Assembly: GCA_029783825.1 (NCBI GenBank) | Contig: JAREIK010002424.1 | Coordinates: forward strand, 368,818 to 432,817 | Direction of reading: 5' to 3' | Origin: Sapria himalayana | Taxonomy: Eukaryota > Streptophyta > Magnoliopsida > Malpighiales > Rafflesiaceae | Length of the DNA stretch: 64,000 bases | Shown: piece after piece, positions 25,460 through 36,129 of the stretch | Layout: each line of letters begins with the position of its first letter | Numbering within the stretch: position 1 is the stretch's first letter | Made by a program: the position numbers and the translations under genes | Notes under the pieces: model-generated | What the model was told of the DNA's origin: nothing | Databases searched by the model: none | What the model saw: only the letters and a program-made list of their open reading frames with translations

Positions 25460-25740
25460 CACTAAAATAGAATAATGACGAATTAACAATAGAAATTATC
25501 CCAAGCTAAAGTGCTCATCACAAAATATTAATGATAAAAATCCCTAGCAAATATTTTAAGGATAGAAATTTCCTAGCTAATTATAAATTTTCCTTTGCTA
25601 ATTTTAATCGTAATTGAGAATAGTAATTAATATTTTTTGATTGAAATTGTATAGAAAATTCTCTAGCTAAATTAGCTGGGAAAATTCCCTATCAATTTTC
25701 ATTCCAAAGCTATTTTCACAATTTTATTTTTTTACAAAAA
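25460..25740 (+). repeat. Element C left terminus and subterminal region
   Basis: After the degenerate terminal repeat, the words AATTATCCCAAGCTAAAGTGCTC, AATCCCTAGCAAAT and TTTCCTAGCTAATTATAAATTTTCC appear in the same order as in D (32090-32280). The tandem TAGCTAGG units are fewer and more diverged than at right ends. Confidence 0.65.
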
Positions 25741-25904
25741 ATGTAATTCCATATTTTTAAATTTTTATAACAAATTGAATAAAAACATATTTTATAAGCC
25801 ATTATTTATAATTAACAAAATGAAAAAGTAGTTAATAAATTAATTTGATACAATAAATACATAGTTAAAATAAAATCATAACATATGTATATAATCATTT
25901 TAAA

Positions 25905-26470
25905 CTAAATCATCACCCTCATCATTAGCTGATACATTTGTGCTAGACTCTCCTTTGTGGATACTCTGCTAAAACTATGTGTGCTATCTACCTTATCAAG
26001 GCTGCTAATTATTACTCCATATAGGTCATCTTCTATTGCATTGTATTCTTCATTTCTTTCATCTCATCTTTCACTTGTTTCATTTCTTACATAGACATCT
26101 ATTCAAAATTAAATGATACGAAGGATGGCAACTTATTAATTTAGCAAAATTTATATATATGGCCATCACTTATATAGCATTTACCAATATGCACGATGAA
26201 TACTGATTCGGAGAAGTATCATGTTTTGCGGCACATATATAGCCTTTACCAATCAATGTGCAAAATTTAATCCATAAAAGAAATATTGAATTTCCAACAT
26301 ACTATTTTAGAACATGGAAGAGATAAAATCATTACCGAGTAGCTATTGGAATCATCAACTTGAAAGAATCCACTAACAGATTGCTGACCACTACTAGAGC
26401 CATATGGCACGTCGTGAGAATGAAGCTTGTATTTCATCTTCTCCTACATTAGCTTCAGAAATCACCCGTA
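25905..26470 (-). pseudogene. Possible decayed second CACTA gene (TNP1/TNPA-like) pieces
   Basis: Two minus-strand segments look coding-like. At about 26450-26335 a frame reads EKMKYKLHSHDVPYGSSSG and continues to FFQVDDSNSYSV, ending at a GT. At about 26090-25905 a charged, coiled-coil-like frame (VKDEMKEMKNTMQ) runs to a terminal TAG. The position, just inside the left terminus, and the acidic/Ser plus Met/Glu/Lys coiled-coil character fit the C-terminal part of the accessory CACTA protein. Stops and frame changes are present and no diagnostic motif is seen. This could instead be another captured host fragment. Confidence 0.25.
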
Positions 26471-26801
26471 CAAAAATATGGACGAAGAAATAAACATTAC
26501 TCAGATGAAAATCTTTCAGTTTATTGAACTTGCACAATACTAGAATTGAACATCATATTTGAAACTCATGATGCATTTTAGTTTTGAATAATACGGATCA
26601 GAAAACACATAAAAAAATTTGATGTACATAAAATATAGAGCTCATGAAATATTTTGGCATCCAGTCCGACAAAGTTTCACATTACTGATTCCATCAATTA
26701 GGTATAGCTATATGAATTTGCTTGCAAGGCAGGTGGATTCTAAGTTTTGAACATCAATTCCTTTCGAAGAAGTGATTGACGTTAATGTGAAGAATGGCTG
26801 A

Positions 26802-27086
26802 TTGTTGTTTAAGTTTAAATACAGAGAAAATGAAAATATCAAGAAGATTCTTGGGCTGCAACAGCATAAGCAGTATGACGGTGTCAAAGCCTTGAGATAT
26901 GGTCATCTCATGAAAATGGTAGATCAGGAACATGATGGCTTGCACATTAAATGTTTAGTGATCAATTTCATTAACTATTCATGGATGTCTTTGTTTAGGG
27001 TTCCATCGTTCTTGGTTGATTTTAACACCCTAATCATAAAGGAAATGCATACAAGTGGAAGAGGTGTACCTTTCTACACCAGTTGA
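26802..27086 (+). pseudogene. DNA topoisomerase II TOPRIM-region fragment captured in element C
   Basis: A 94-codon open stretch matches the core TOPRIM region of eukaryotic type IIA topoisomerase, the enzyme that passes one DNA duplex through another. Recognisable blocks, in order, are ENENIKKILGLQ, KQYDGVKALRYGHLM, DQEHDGLHIKCLVINF and FRVPSFLVDF. The family's DQDHDGSHIKG signature is altered: the middle acidic residue of the D-x-D metal site is Glu, Ser is Leu and Gly is Cys. The match begins and ends abruptly, with a stop right after PFYTS, and neither the ATPase nor the breakage-reunion domain with its catalytic Tyr is nearby. It lies inside a CACTA element, so transposon capture followed by decay is the best explanation. 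It would not encode an active enzyme. Confidence 0.85.
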
Positions 27087-28590
27087 GTTTATCGCATAAT
27101 ACTTTGGCCAACTGAGGAGGATGTCCATCATGCACAACTTAATGAAAAAAAAAGAATTCCATTAGCTAGTAAAAAAATGTCATCGTATCTACTACTTAAT
27201 CTCTTCATCAAACAAAAATATAGCAATAGCCCCAAATATTATAACCTAAAAATGCAAGAAAACTATGGATGCTTTCACTCATAAATACAAACTATGATGC
27301 ATAGGTGCAAGGGGAATTATAGTTATCAAGAGGGCAGCGGCACTGACAGACTAAGAAGGGAGTCAGTAGAAATGGGGTAATGGTGACACTAATAGTGGTG
27401 GCACAAAAAATAATAGCTAACACTGGGGTGTAAGCTGTTATTTTTTGCCGACTCTATGATGGGCCAAAACAACATATTCAAAGCCTTCCAATTATGCAAA
27501 CGATAAGTCTACCTAATAAGGTCTCATATTTTAACTTAGAAAACTAAAAGAAGCAGCATTCTTCATGCATATTTTTGCCTAGTTATATTCATTATCACCA
27601 AAGCCAAAATAACCCCACCAAATGTGATATGCAAACAACAACTTAAAAAATATGAAACAAATTACAACATGATTTATGTTACATACCAGATATGCATAAA
27701 GAAGCAACAAAAAAATACCTCTTGTTCACTCAATGGCTTGCATTGCATCAACTGGTTAATCTACTCATCTATGTTTCCTTTTTCACTTGAATGGAATCAA
27801 TTGGAGCTTATCTTCTTCCACACCTTACTTTTGGCTTTGATATACTATTGTGTTTAAAATATTATTATAAATGTTCATATATATAAATATATATATGTAA
27901 CACTTTTATAAATATTATATAGTATATGTATCAAATTTATATTAACATTATACATATTATATATTTATAGAAAATTTTATATGTTATATATATGTTTAAA
28001 AATAGGTATAAACATTTTATATGTTATATAAATGTTACATAAAAAATTATATAAATGGATAGTGTTATGTAAATATTGTATAAATATTTATAAACATTTA
28101 TACATATTTATAAAAATTTATATATAGCATTATATTTTATATAAACATATCAATTTTATATATAACGTTATATGTTTATATATATTAAAGCATTGACATT
28201 TATATATAATCTCATATGATTATATAAATGTATAAAGTTTATATATGATGTTATCTATTTATAATATATTTGGAGACAATCAAAACATAACCCATATATT
28301 TCAACCACTTTAATTTGATCTCTCATTCTTCTATGAGAGATCAAATTTAATAAAGTATATCTAGTCATATTACTATTGATGTATCATAATAAAATATAAT
28401 CCATCAAAAAATTAAAAATATAATTATCTCAAAAAAAACATCTTTAAAACAAAATCATGATATAATATATATCAGTCATATAAATTTTAATTTTCTAAAT
28501 AATGTGATTCATAAATTCATGATATGACTTAAAAAATAATCTAAATTAGGCTTCAATTTTATGCAAATACTTTAAAATCAAAATATAATT
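27087..28590. other. Element C interior, no gene seen
   Basis: 27100-27850 has fairly balanced base composition and could contain further captured exons, but no similarity is recognised. 27850-28280 is made of TATAT/ATAAA words (ATATGTTATATA, TTTATATAT) without coding potential. Confidence 0.4.
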
Positions 28591-28597
28591 GCAACTA

Positions 28598-28766
28598 ATA
28601 ATGGCATAGTGGTTCGATTGGTAGGGTATTGAATTCACAACTACTTGAAGATTAAGAGTTCAATCCTAATTCCTAATTAGCTATCATTAACATCATTTGT
28701 TTGGTCAAGAATTCATTCCTCTTGTTGTTTGGGTAGATTGCCTTGGGTCAGATACTACACAATTAT
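28598..28766 (+). repeat. tRNA-derived SINE-like element
   Basis: A box-A-like sequence (TAGTGGTTCGATTGG, 28607-28621) and a box-B-like sequence (GAGTTCAATCC, 28656-28666) lie in tRNA order and spacing, after ATGGCATAG. The sequence would not fold as a proper tRNA. It is followed by about 100 bp of unrelated body (TTGGTCAAGAATTCATTCC, CTTGGGTCAGATACTACAC) and then by long simple repeats, the arrangement of a plant SINE. No target-site duplication could be fixed because the 3' side is a microsatellite. Confidence 0.45.
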
Positions 28767-28840
28767 ACACACACACACACACACACACACACGCATGTTT
28801 ATATACATATACATATATACATACATACATACATAAATAC

Positions 28841-28878
<38 letters not shown>

Positions 28879-28957
28879 GTATGTCTATATACATATATAT
28901 CTATATGTATGCCTATATAAATACATACATATATGTCCATATACACATATATATGTT

Positions 28958-29005
<48 letters not shown>

Positions 29006-29095
29006 TACATATATATCTATATATATTTATATACATACAAACAAACAAACATATATATATATATATCTCTATATCTATATCTATATACCTACAAT

Positions 29096-29143
<48 letters not shown>

Positions 29144-29190
29144 AAATATATATCTATGTACATAAATACGCACACACACACACACACACA
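28767..29190 (+). repeat. Compound AC / TACA / TA microsatellite
   Basis: CA runs at about 28768-28792, 28960-29000, 29100-29141 and 29169-29190, separated by ATACATAC, TATA and ACAAACAAACAA blocks. His/Thr and Val/Cys frames here are by-products of the repeat. Confidence 0.9.
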
Positions 29191-29195
29191 TTATC

Positions 29196-29590
29196 TATTT
29201 TAATGTCAATTCAATTAAAGTAATCAATGTTGATAACTATAATAAAAAATGACATTTAATCAATCAGTTGAACTTGGTTTGTGTAGACATGTATGTGTAC
29301 TCAATGCACAAGGTTCTTGGCTAACATAAGGTTAGAGAAAGGTATATAAATATATATCTCAACAAATCTTACAATTGATATATCAAAGAGGTCATATCTG
29401 ATTGTCTTGAACTCGAGGCTTATTACTATTGAGTGAATAAATGTATCATCACATCAAAACATGATTTATTTTAATTTTAATTTAGGCAAAGTAGTCAATA
29501 TTGATGGACTATCACCAAAAATGGCATTGAATCCATCAGTTGAGCTTAAATATAAAGAAGAGTACAACCGTATGTGTATTTTGAGGAGAG
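29196..29590 (+). repeat. Diverged duplication in element C (two copies about 270 bp apart)
   Basis: 29196-29310 and 29467-29586 align: both contain a TTTTAAT lead-in, AAAGTA(A/G)TCAAT(G/A)TTGAT, AAAAAATG(A)CATT.AATC and CATCAGTTGA(A/G)CTT. The second copy is open on the plus strand for a stretch reading LNPSVELKYKEEYNRMC, which I do not recognise; the first copy is broken. This may be a remnant of another captured gene. Confidence 0.4.
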
Positions 29591-29852
29591 ATGTGAAGGA
29601 AAGGTACCTGAAGAATGTTCTTTAGTTCCCTAAATACAAAGTTAAGAACTTCATGAGACTTACCATGTGAATACAATTTGGAATCATCTTTTCTAGAAAA
29701 AGTAGATTTTATTTAAAAAAAATAATACTACCTAAGAGTAAATTCTCCGGGCTGCTTCCAGCTAGCACATCTCCTCATCAAATACATAAATAGCTTCCAA
29801 AAATTTAGGTGCATTGACAAACTAAATGAACCTTCAAAACAAAAAGTAGCAA

Positions 29853-30078
29853 TCAATTTTGGTTAGAAAAATAATTGGCGAGTCTTGTTTGTAATCTTTT
29901 GAGAGTTACTTTGGTATAGCAAGTTTCATGATCATGACATTGATCCACTTTGATCTTGATTGAAGAGCCTGCAAAACCTGTCAGTGATTCTGTGACTTTT
30001 AGCTGACTCACAAATGACTTTAAAAGACTAGAACCAAGCTTCTCTATCTTCCCATTGCTCGTGAAGAACAAAGAACAC
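29853..30078 (-). pseudogene. COP1-interacting protein 7 (CIP7)-like N-terminal exon fragment
   Basis: Minus-strand translation gives CSLFFTSNGKIEKLGSSLL, then KSFVSQLKVTESL, then SSIKIKVDQ and CYTKVTLKRL. This resembles the conserved N-terminal block of plant CIP7-like proteins, where FxxxGKxEKLASGLLxPFVSHLK is followed by SIxLEP...WFTKGTLERF. The upstream end is a plausible splice acceptor (TTCGTTGTAG, near 30079), so the piece looks like one exon of an intron-containing gene. The open frame continues past the homology to a stop at 29853. The aromatic of WFTK is Cys-Tyr, and no neighbouring exons are seen. The fragment lies inside element C with the topoisomerase fragment, which suggests capture. 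The assignment rests on pattern memory only. Confidence 0.5.
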
Positions 30079-30124
30079 CTACAACGAACAAAAAATCAAT
30101 TAACACATACATACATATATAGCT

Positions 30125-30155
<31 letters not shown>

Positions 30156-31589
30156 CATAAAGAAAGATTATATATGCACATGTAGAAAATATTACATCAT
30201 TATAGATAAAAAATCTGACCATGATAATTTAGGTTATAGTTGGAGCACAACATAGTCTATAGGTGTATTTGCATTCATATTCCCAAATTGTATGTACTTC
30301 CTCTTAATTCAATATGTTTCTTTATATTCATCTATAATTATAGCAAATAAGAATATTAAGCTTGTGGTGCATATCCTAGAAAATGCAAAAATAAAAAAAA
30401 TGAAAAAAGATGATCAAATCAAAATTTTAATATTACAGTGCAAGTCTAAAACAACATGCATAGAATCATGGGTCCAACTGAGATTAAGAAAAAAATAGCT
30501 GAATTTGTAGAATTTAAATTCCAAATTAGAAACAAAAGTCAATAAAAAACATAATAGTTATCAGCTGAGAAATAGAAGGAAATGTAGATCTGATACCATC
30601 AACACTAAATCCAATTCTAATATCCAAATCAAAGAAGATGAGTTGTTAAGAAATGCTCATATTCTTCTAACATAAACTCGAATGTCAAGCCATATGACCC
30701 ACATGATAATCTTTCGGAAAAAAGAAACAATGATTTATTGGGAATCAGAAACTAGATTATTAGTTAATGTTAGATTGTACACCTACAACATGTATCGTAG
30801 CGATATACAAGTGAAACAGATACATCACATGAGAATCTGTTGACGAACTTGAGTTACTTTGTTTTGAACATGAAGATCTATTTTGATATCTCATGGTGTT
30901 TTTTTCTTAAGTTATAGAAGAAGAAAACAATACACATACTTTTTTTTCTTAAATTACAGAAGCAGAAAACAATAAGTATACATTTTGTATTTTAAATCCA
31001 TAAAACCCTAAAAAATTAATCATTAGAAGAACAAAGTTTACACTAACCATATGTTGTTTCACTCATGGTGGAGAGTCAAAATCAAATAAGTGATGTGAAA
31101 ATAGAAGAAAGAAGAAAAAAATTGGGGAAAAAAGAAAAAGAAATTAAAACCGATTAATTCGTACCAACCAAACTTAACTAGCAGAAATCAAATTGTGAGA
31201 AAAAAAAATATAATTCGTAATCTGAAGGAGAAGAGCATTGTTAATCTTACTTGGTAACAAGAATAGGTAGAATTATGAGTTACACGTGCTCCCGTATTCC
31301 CAATTTACTTCTCCTCTTTTCCTCTTCACAATGATAGATAAAATTGTTTATGTGCTTGTATGCCTTAGCATTTTTATATTTCCAAGAAATTATAAATAAA
31401 AAAATGAATGTAATTATATAGAAAAAAAAAAGAAACAAAAATATAAAAGTAAACAAAAATTATTAAAAATAAATTTGTTAAATAAAAAAAATATATTTTT
31501 AATGAATTATAAATGATATTATCTTATAAATAAAAAAATAATATAATATTATAATAAAATATTATTTATATATATATATATATTGGTTA
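30079..31589. other. Element C interior, no gene seen
   Basis: Contains a GA run (about 30125-30142), A-rich tracts and a T/A run near 31568-31582. Base composition at 30240-31320 is less extreme than in the arms and could hide captured exons, but none is recognised. From about 31590 the sequence is homologous to the right arms of A and D. Confidence 0.4.
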
Positions 31590-31829
31590 TACAATTTTAA
31601 GAATTACATTTATTTTTTATGAATATAATATGAAATTATTATTATGGCATCAAATTTCATATTATTTGATATAAAATTATAATTTATAAAATTCCAAAAT
31701 GTACATAATGTGAAAAGTTAAATAAAAAAAGTTATATTTATTATTTTAATAAAAATGGAATATTATTAGTTAATACTAATGTTCTTATTCAATTATTTAA
31801 TTCATATAAATTTTAGTATGGACAAAAGA
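31590..31829 (+). mobile_element. Element C right arm, part 1 (left of the D insertion)
   Basis: Aligns with 11755-12004 of A and 39190-39435 of D: TTTTAAGAATT, AATATGAAAT, TTATATTTATTATTTTAATAAA and ATAAATTTTAGTA occur in the same order. It ends at GGACAAAAGA, immediately before the D terminus. The continuation is found 9.5 kb away at 41385. Confidence 0.8.
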
Positions 31830-31850
31830 CACTACAAGAAAAATCTCATA

Positions 31851-31874
31851 TAGCTAGGGATAATTCCCTAGCTA
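31851..31874 (+). promoter_or_regulatory. Subterminal palindrome, D left end
   Basis: Two inverted TAGCTAGGGAT-type half-sites form a near-perfect palindrome 21 bp inside the terminus. The same palindrome occurs near two other CACTA ends (18184-18207 and 41104-41127), which suggests a transposase-binding or replication-linked site. Confidence 0.5.
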
Positions 31875-32300
31875 AATGAGCATTTTACGTCGCTAAGCAG
31901 GATATAGCGATGGATTACCGATGGATCGGGTTCCTATCTAAAGTACTTCTTACTAAATTTTAGCCACGAAAAGTGTCCCTATCTAAAAAGTTAGCGTCAG
32001 AAAACTCTCTTGCTAAAAAAGACAAAATTTCTAGCTAAATTAGCAAGATAAATGATATATTCCGTCGCTAAACAAAAATAACGCCGGATGATTCCCTAGT
32101 TAAAGTGCTGGTCTATAAATTTTAGTGATGGATATAGTCCCTAGATATTTAAATTTAAGGATGCAAAATCCGTCGCTAATTTTAATATTTCCCTTTCTAA
32201 AATAGCTAGGAAAAATTTCCTAGCTAAATTAGCAAGGGATTTTTCCCTTGCTAATTTAGCTAAGGATTTTTCCCTAGCTATTTTAATTCCATTAATAATT
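31875..32300 (+). repeat. Element D left subterminal repeats
   Basis: Irregular copies of TTCCCTAGCTAAAT, GTCGCTAA and TAGCGATGGAT over about 420 bp. The last copies form further short palindromes (TAGCAAGGGATTTTTCCCTTGCTA-like, near 32230-32255). This block is shorter than the right-hand subterminal block. Confidence 0.75.
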
Positions 32301-32932
32301 TTAATTTTTAATTTATTTTAAAATTTTTTAATTAAATAATTTAATATTTTTATATCAAATTGAATAAAAATTAAAACTATAAATAATTTATAATAAACAA
32401 AGAATAAAATCATTTAATATCATATTCAAATTCAATATTTTACATAATTGAAACAAAAAAATAAAAAACTTTTATTTCATCTTATTCATCAATGTATCTA
32501 CCGACAGTGCATAAAATATAATATATTCATTCATTGATGTTGCTTTCTCTTATTCTGCTCCTCCGATCATAATTTTTCTACTGTGACAAAGCTGTCCGAG
32601 TCACGGCACGTAATGTCTAGTGAATAATTTCATCACTTATAAAAGCTTTGTATGAGAAACAATACAATATCATATTTGTAAGAAATTTAAACTACTCAGT
32701 CAAATTAAAAAAAAGTAATGTTTTGATACATATATAATCTTATAGTATATATGTAAATATATACTAGCATTTCACTCATACATATATTACTACAGTATAT
32801 GTACATAAAAATAACAGGATTATGTGTACATATAAACTGAGTACAAATATACTCTGTATATATGTACATAAAATACTATAGTATTATATGTACGTATATA
32901 CTAAATTTATTCATACGTATATACCTCATTTG

Positions 32933-33532
32933 GTGCTTTTGCTGCTGCTCCTACTACTGCTCTTGCTGCTGCTGTCATTGCCATTATCGTTGCCACTCTT
33001 GCTGCTATTGTCTTTGCCACTATCACTGCCAATACCACTGCTATTGTTGCCCATCCCACCGCTGCCTCTGCTGCTGCCGCTGCCGCCAATGCCTCTGCTA
33101 CCATTGCCGCCAATTCCTCCGATGTCCCTGCCGCCACTACCACTGCGGCTGCCGCAACTACTGCCACTGCCCTTGCTACTAGTGCTACCATTGCATGTCG
33201 TAGCTGTTGCTGCCATCGTTGGCGCCGCTGCTACCTCTGCATTGCCGCTTTTGCCACTGCTTCTGGTGCTACCACTACTTCCGGTGATGCCGCTGCTACC
33301 GCCACTACCACTGCAGCTTTCGGTGTAGTCGTAGTTGCTGCCTCTAATGCCGCTGCTCTAGATGCTCCCGCTCTCCTACTACTGCTGCCGCTACTTTTGG
33401 TGTAGCCACTACCGCTACCTTCGATGCCGCCGCTACAGCCGCTCCCGCTGCTACCACCCCCGTTGTTGCCGCTATAACCCTCACTGCTACTGATGCCACC
33501 ACTGCCGCCACTACATGCTGTCTCTGATACTA
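32933..33532 (+). repeat. GCC/GCT triplet block, unit 1
   Basis: About 600 bp of imperfect CTG/CCG/CAC/TGC triplets, a sharp GC island in AT-rich DNA. It yields low-complexity Leu/Pro, Cys/His or Ala/Val frames depending on phase and strand. A protein-coding role is unlikely because the phase is not kept between units. Confidence 0.85.
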
Positions 33533-34274
33533 CTGCTTATAATAAGTTTTTACATACCTATAAAAGGGTAAAAATCTACCCAAAAGATTCGGAGACACAC
33601 AAACAATTTCACAGATATATAAAAATAGTTATTATAGAAATGAACAAACACAAATTAAAGTTGATTGTCATACAGCTTAAACTAAAATTTAATTAAATAA
33701 TTTAATATTTTTATATTAAATTTAATAAACAGAAACTATAAATGCAAATTTTAAATTAAACAAAATAACATATTCTAATACAATATTTTAAATAACAAAA
33801 AAAAATTTTATTACATCTTAGTTATCAATGTATCTATTGACAGTGCATAAAGTATAATCTATCAATGCATTGACATTGCTTTATCTCCCTTGCTCCTCCG
33901 ATCACCAACTTTCCGCTGCAAAAATGCTGTCCGAGTCATGGTGCTTCATGTCTATAGAAAAATCCATTCGCTTATACTAGCTTTGTAAGGGAAACAATGC
34001 GGTACCACATCTGTAAGAAATTTAAACAAACAAATAAAATCAAATTTATAAAAATAAAACTATGTTTTGATAAATATATATTACTACAGCAAAAATGTAC
34101 ATATATACTAGTATTTAACTCGTACATATATTACTACAATATTTTTACTTATAAAATGTAGTATTATGCGTACATAAATACCGAGTACATATATACTTAG
34201 TATGTATGTACATAAAATAATGCAGAATTATATGTACGCATATACTGACTATATACGTATGTATATATCACATT

Positions 34275-34615
34275 TGTTGATGTTCCTACTACTCCTGCTG
34301 TCGCTACCACCCTTGCCACCGATGCTGCTGCTGCCACTACTGCCGGTGCTGCCGCCGTTGCGGCTACTGTCGGTGTTGCCTCCGTTGTTATTGCTGCCAC
34401 TGCAGTCGTTACTGCAGCCGATGCCGACGCTGCCATTGATACTACCTCTGTTGCCTCTCATACCTCTGCCGCCACCGCCGCTTCCACTACTGCTACCGAT
34501 GCCATTGTAGCCTCTACTGACGCCGCCGCTGCCGCTGACGCCGCTACTGCTTCTGGTGCCGCTACCACCACTGCCATCACTTCCGCCGCCGCCGCCGCCA
34601 CAGCTACCACTACTA
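34275..34615 (+). repeat. GCC/GCT triplet block, unit 2
   Basis: Homologous position to the block at 32933-33532 but only about 340 bp, so the triplet block has changed length between units while the flanks are conserved. Confidence 0.85.
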
Positions 34616-35395
34616 ATAATGGGCTTTTACATACCTATAATAGGCTAAAACTCAACCTAAAAAATTCAGAGAAACACAAACATATTCACACACACACACA
34701 CACATATATTACAGTTAATATAAACATGAACAAACACAAATTAAAGTTGATTGTCATACAGTTTAAACACAAATTTAATTAAATAATTTAATATTTTTAA
34801 ATTAAATTTTATAAAAACATTAACTATAAATGAAACTTTTAAATTAAATAAAAAAATTCATTTATTAACTTATTCTAATACAATATTTTAAATAACTAAA
34901 ACAAAAAAATAACATAAAATATATTACATCTTATTAATCAATGTATCCACCAACTTTGCATAAAGTATAATCTATCAATGCATCGACGTTGCGTTCTCTC
35001 CCTTTGCTCCACTGATCACCAACTTTCTACTGCGAAAATACTATCCGAATAATGGTGCATCATGTTTGTTGAAATATGTCTTCACTTATACAAGCTTTGT
35101 ATGGGAAACCATGTGGTACCATATCTGTATGGAATTTAAACCACCAAATCAAATCAAAATAAATAAATAAAAAACTATGTTTTGATAAATATATATTTCT
35201 ACAGTAAATATATACATATATACTAGCATTTCACTCGTACATATAATACTATAGTATATGTACATATAACTGCAGTATTATGCGTACATATATATTGAGT
35301 ACATATATATATACTCAATATATATGTACATAAAATACAATAGTATTATATGTATGTATATGCTGACTATATACGTATGTATATACCACATTTGT

Positions 35396-35755
35396 TGCCG
35401 TTGCAGCTGCTCCCTCTACCACTACAACTCCTGTTGCTGTCGCTGCTGCTATCACTACAACTGTCGATGCCACTACTGATGTCACTGTCGATGCCGTTGT
35501 CGATGCTAACACTGCCACTGTTGGTGCTGCCACTGATGCTACCACAGCTGCCGGTGCTGCCGCTACCGCACCTGCCATCGTCACGGCAGCCGCTGATGCC
35601 GCATCTACTGTAGCTACCACTATGGCCAATGACGTCGCCTCTGCCACTACTACGGTGCTGCCGGTGCTGCTGCCGCTACTGCCGCCACTATCGCCTCTAC
35701 CGCCATTGTCACCACCGCTGCTGCTGCCACTACTACCATCACTGCCGCTACTGAA
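35396..35755 (+). repeat. GCC/GCT triplet block, unit 3
   Basis: Third homologous triplet block, about 360 bp, rich in GTTGCTGCTGC/CCACTACC words. It ends at TGAATATAGGCTTTTAC, the conserved downstream edge. Confidence 0.85.
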
Positions 35756-35905
35756 TATAGGCTTTTACTTACCTATAATAGGCTAAAACTCTACCCAAAA
35801 AATTCAAAGACACAAAAACATATTCACAGATATATAAAAACAAATATCGTAGACATTAAAAAACATAAATTAAATTTTATTCTCTTACAGCTTCAACAAA
35901 AATCC

Positions 35906-36129
35906 AAAAGATGTCCACCAATTATGTTTAGAGATAAAGAGAGTGCAAAAATAAAATGTTTTTAGAATAATAAAGATAAGATAAGCTAGCCCACTTTTTG
36001 ATAAAGTTGAAATCTATAAATATGAGACCCAAGCATTGGAAGGACCGTGGTAATGCCTGAATACTTTGAATCAGAAAAGCAAAGAACAAAACCAGAATAA
36101 AAAAAATTGAAACCTACAAAAAATATCAT
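35906..36129. other. Element D spacer, no gene seen
   Basis: AT-rich stretch between the third tandem unit and the 3' end of the TNP2 pseudogene on the minus strand. No similarity is recognised. Confidence 0.4.

Larger units (their letters stand above)
32325..35905 (+). repeat. Three tandem units of 1.1-1.36 kb in element D left arm
   Basis: Unit boundaries are approximately 32325-33685, 33686-34770 and 34771-35905. Each unit has the same order: TTTAATTAAATAATTTAATA; a 300-bp body with ATCAATGTATC and GCATAAA(G)TATAAT, then GCTGTCCGAGTCA (or its variants) and AAGCTTTGTA; a TGTACATA-rich palindromic stretch; a GC-rich triplet block; then ACATACCTATAA, AAATTCAGAGA.ACA and ATTAAAGTTGATTGTC. No conserved reading frame spans the units. 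They are structural repeats inside the element and not genes. Confidence 0.85.

Noticed and set aside
13146..25465. Many long Tyr-Leu-Ser-Ile-rich open frames (up to 274 codons) in arrays 1 and 2
   Set aside because: A TATC tetranucleotide has no stop codon and encodes the same Tyr-Leu-Ser-Ile peptide in all three frames. Open length, composition and overlap in several frames follow from the repeat; no start context, domain or codon bias supports a gene.
28601..28675. A functional tRNA gene
   Set aside because: Only the internal promoter boxes are preserved; the acceptor stem and anticodon arm do not pair, so a SINE relic is more likely.
28697..29203. His/Thr/Tyr-rich frames and the Val/Cys frame on the other strand
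   Set aside because: Products of CA and TATA microsatellites.
30292..30498. 68-codon plus-strand frame in element C
   Set aside because: No recognisable domain; Lys/Ile-rich composition matches background AT-rich DNA.
32862..33328. Leu/Pro-rich and Cys/His-rich frames in the triplet block of D
   Set aside because: Imperfect triplet repeats are open in several phases on both strands, and the phase changes between the three homologous units, so coding constraint is absent.
34197..35647. Ala/Val-rich and Gly/Ser-rich minus-strand frames in units 2 and 3
   Set aside because: Shadows of the GCC/GCT triplets; no conserved start or end across units.
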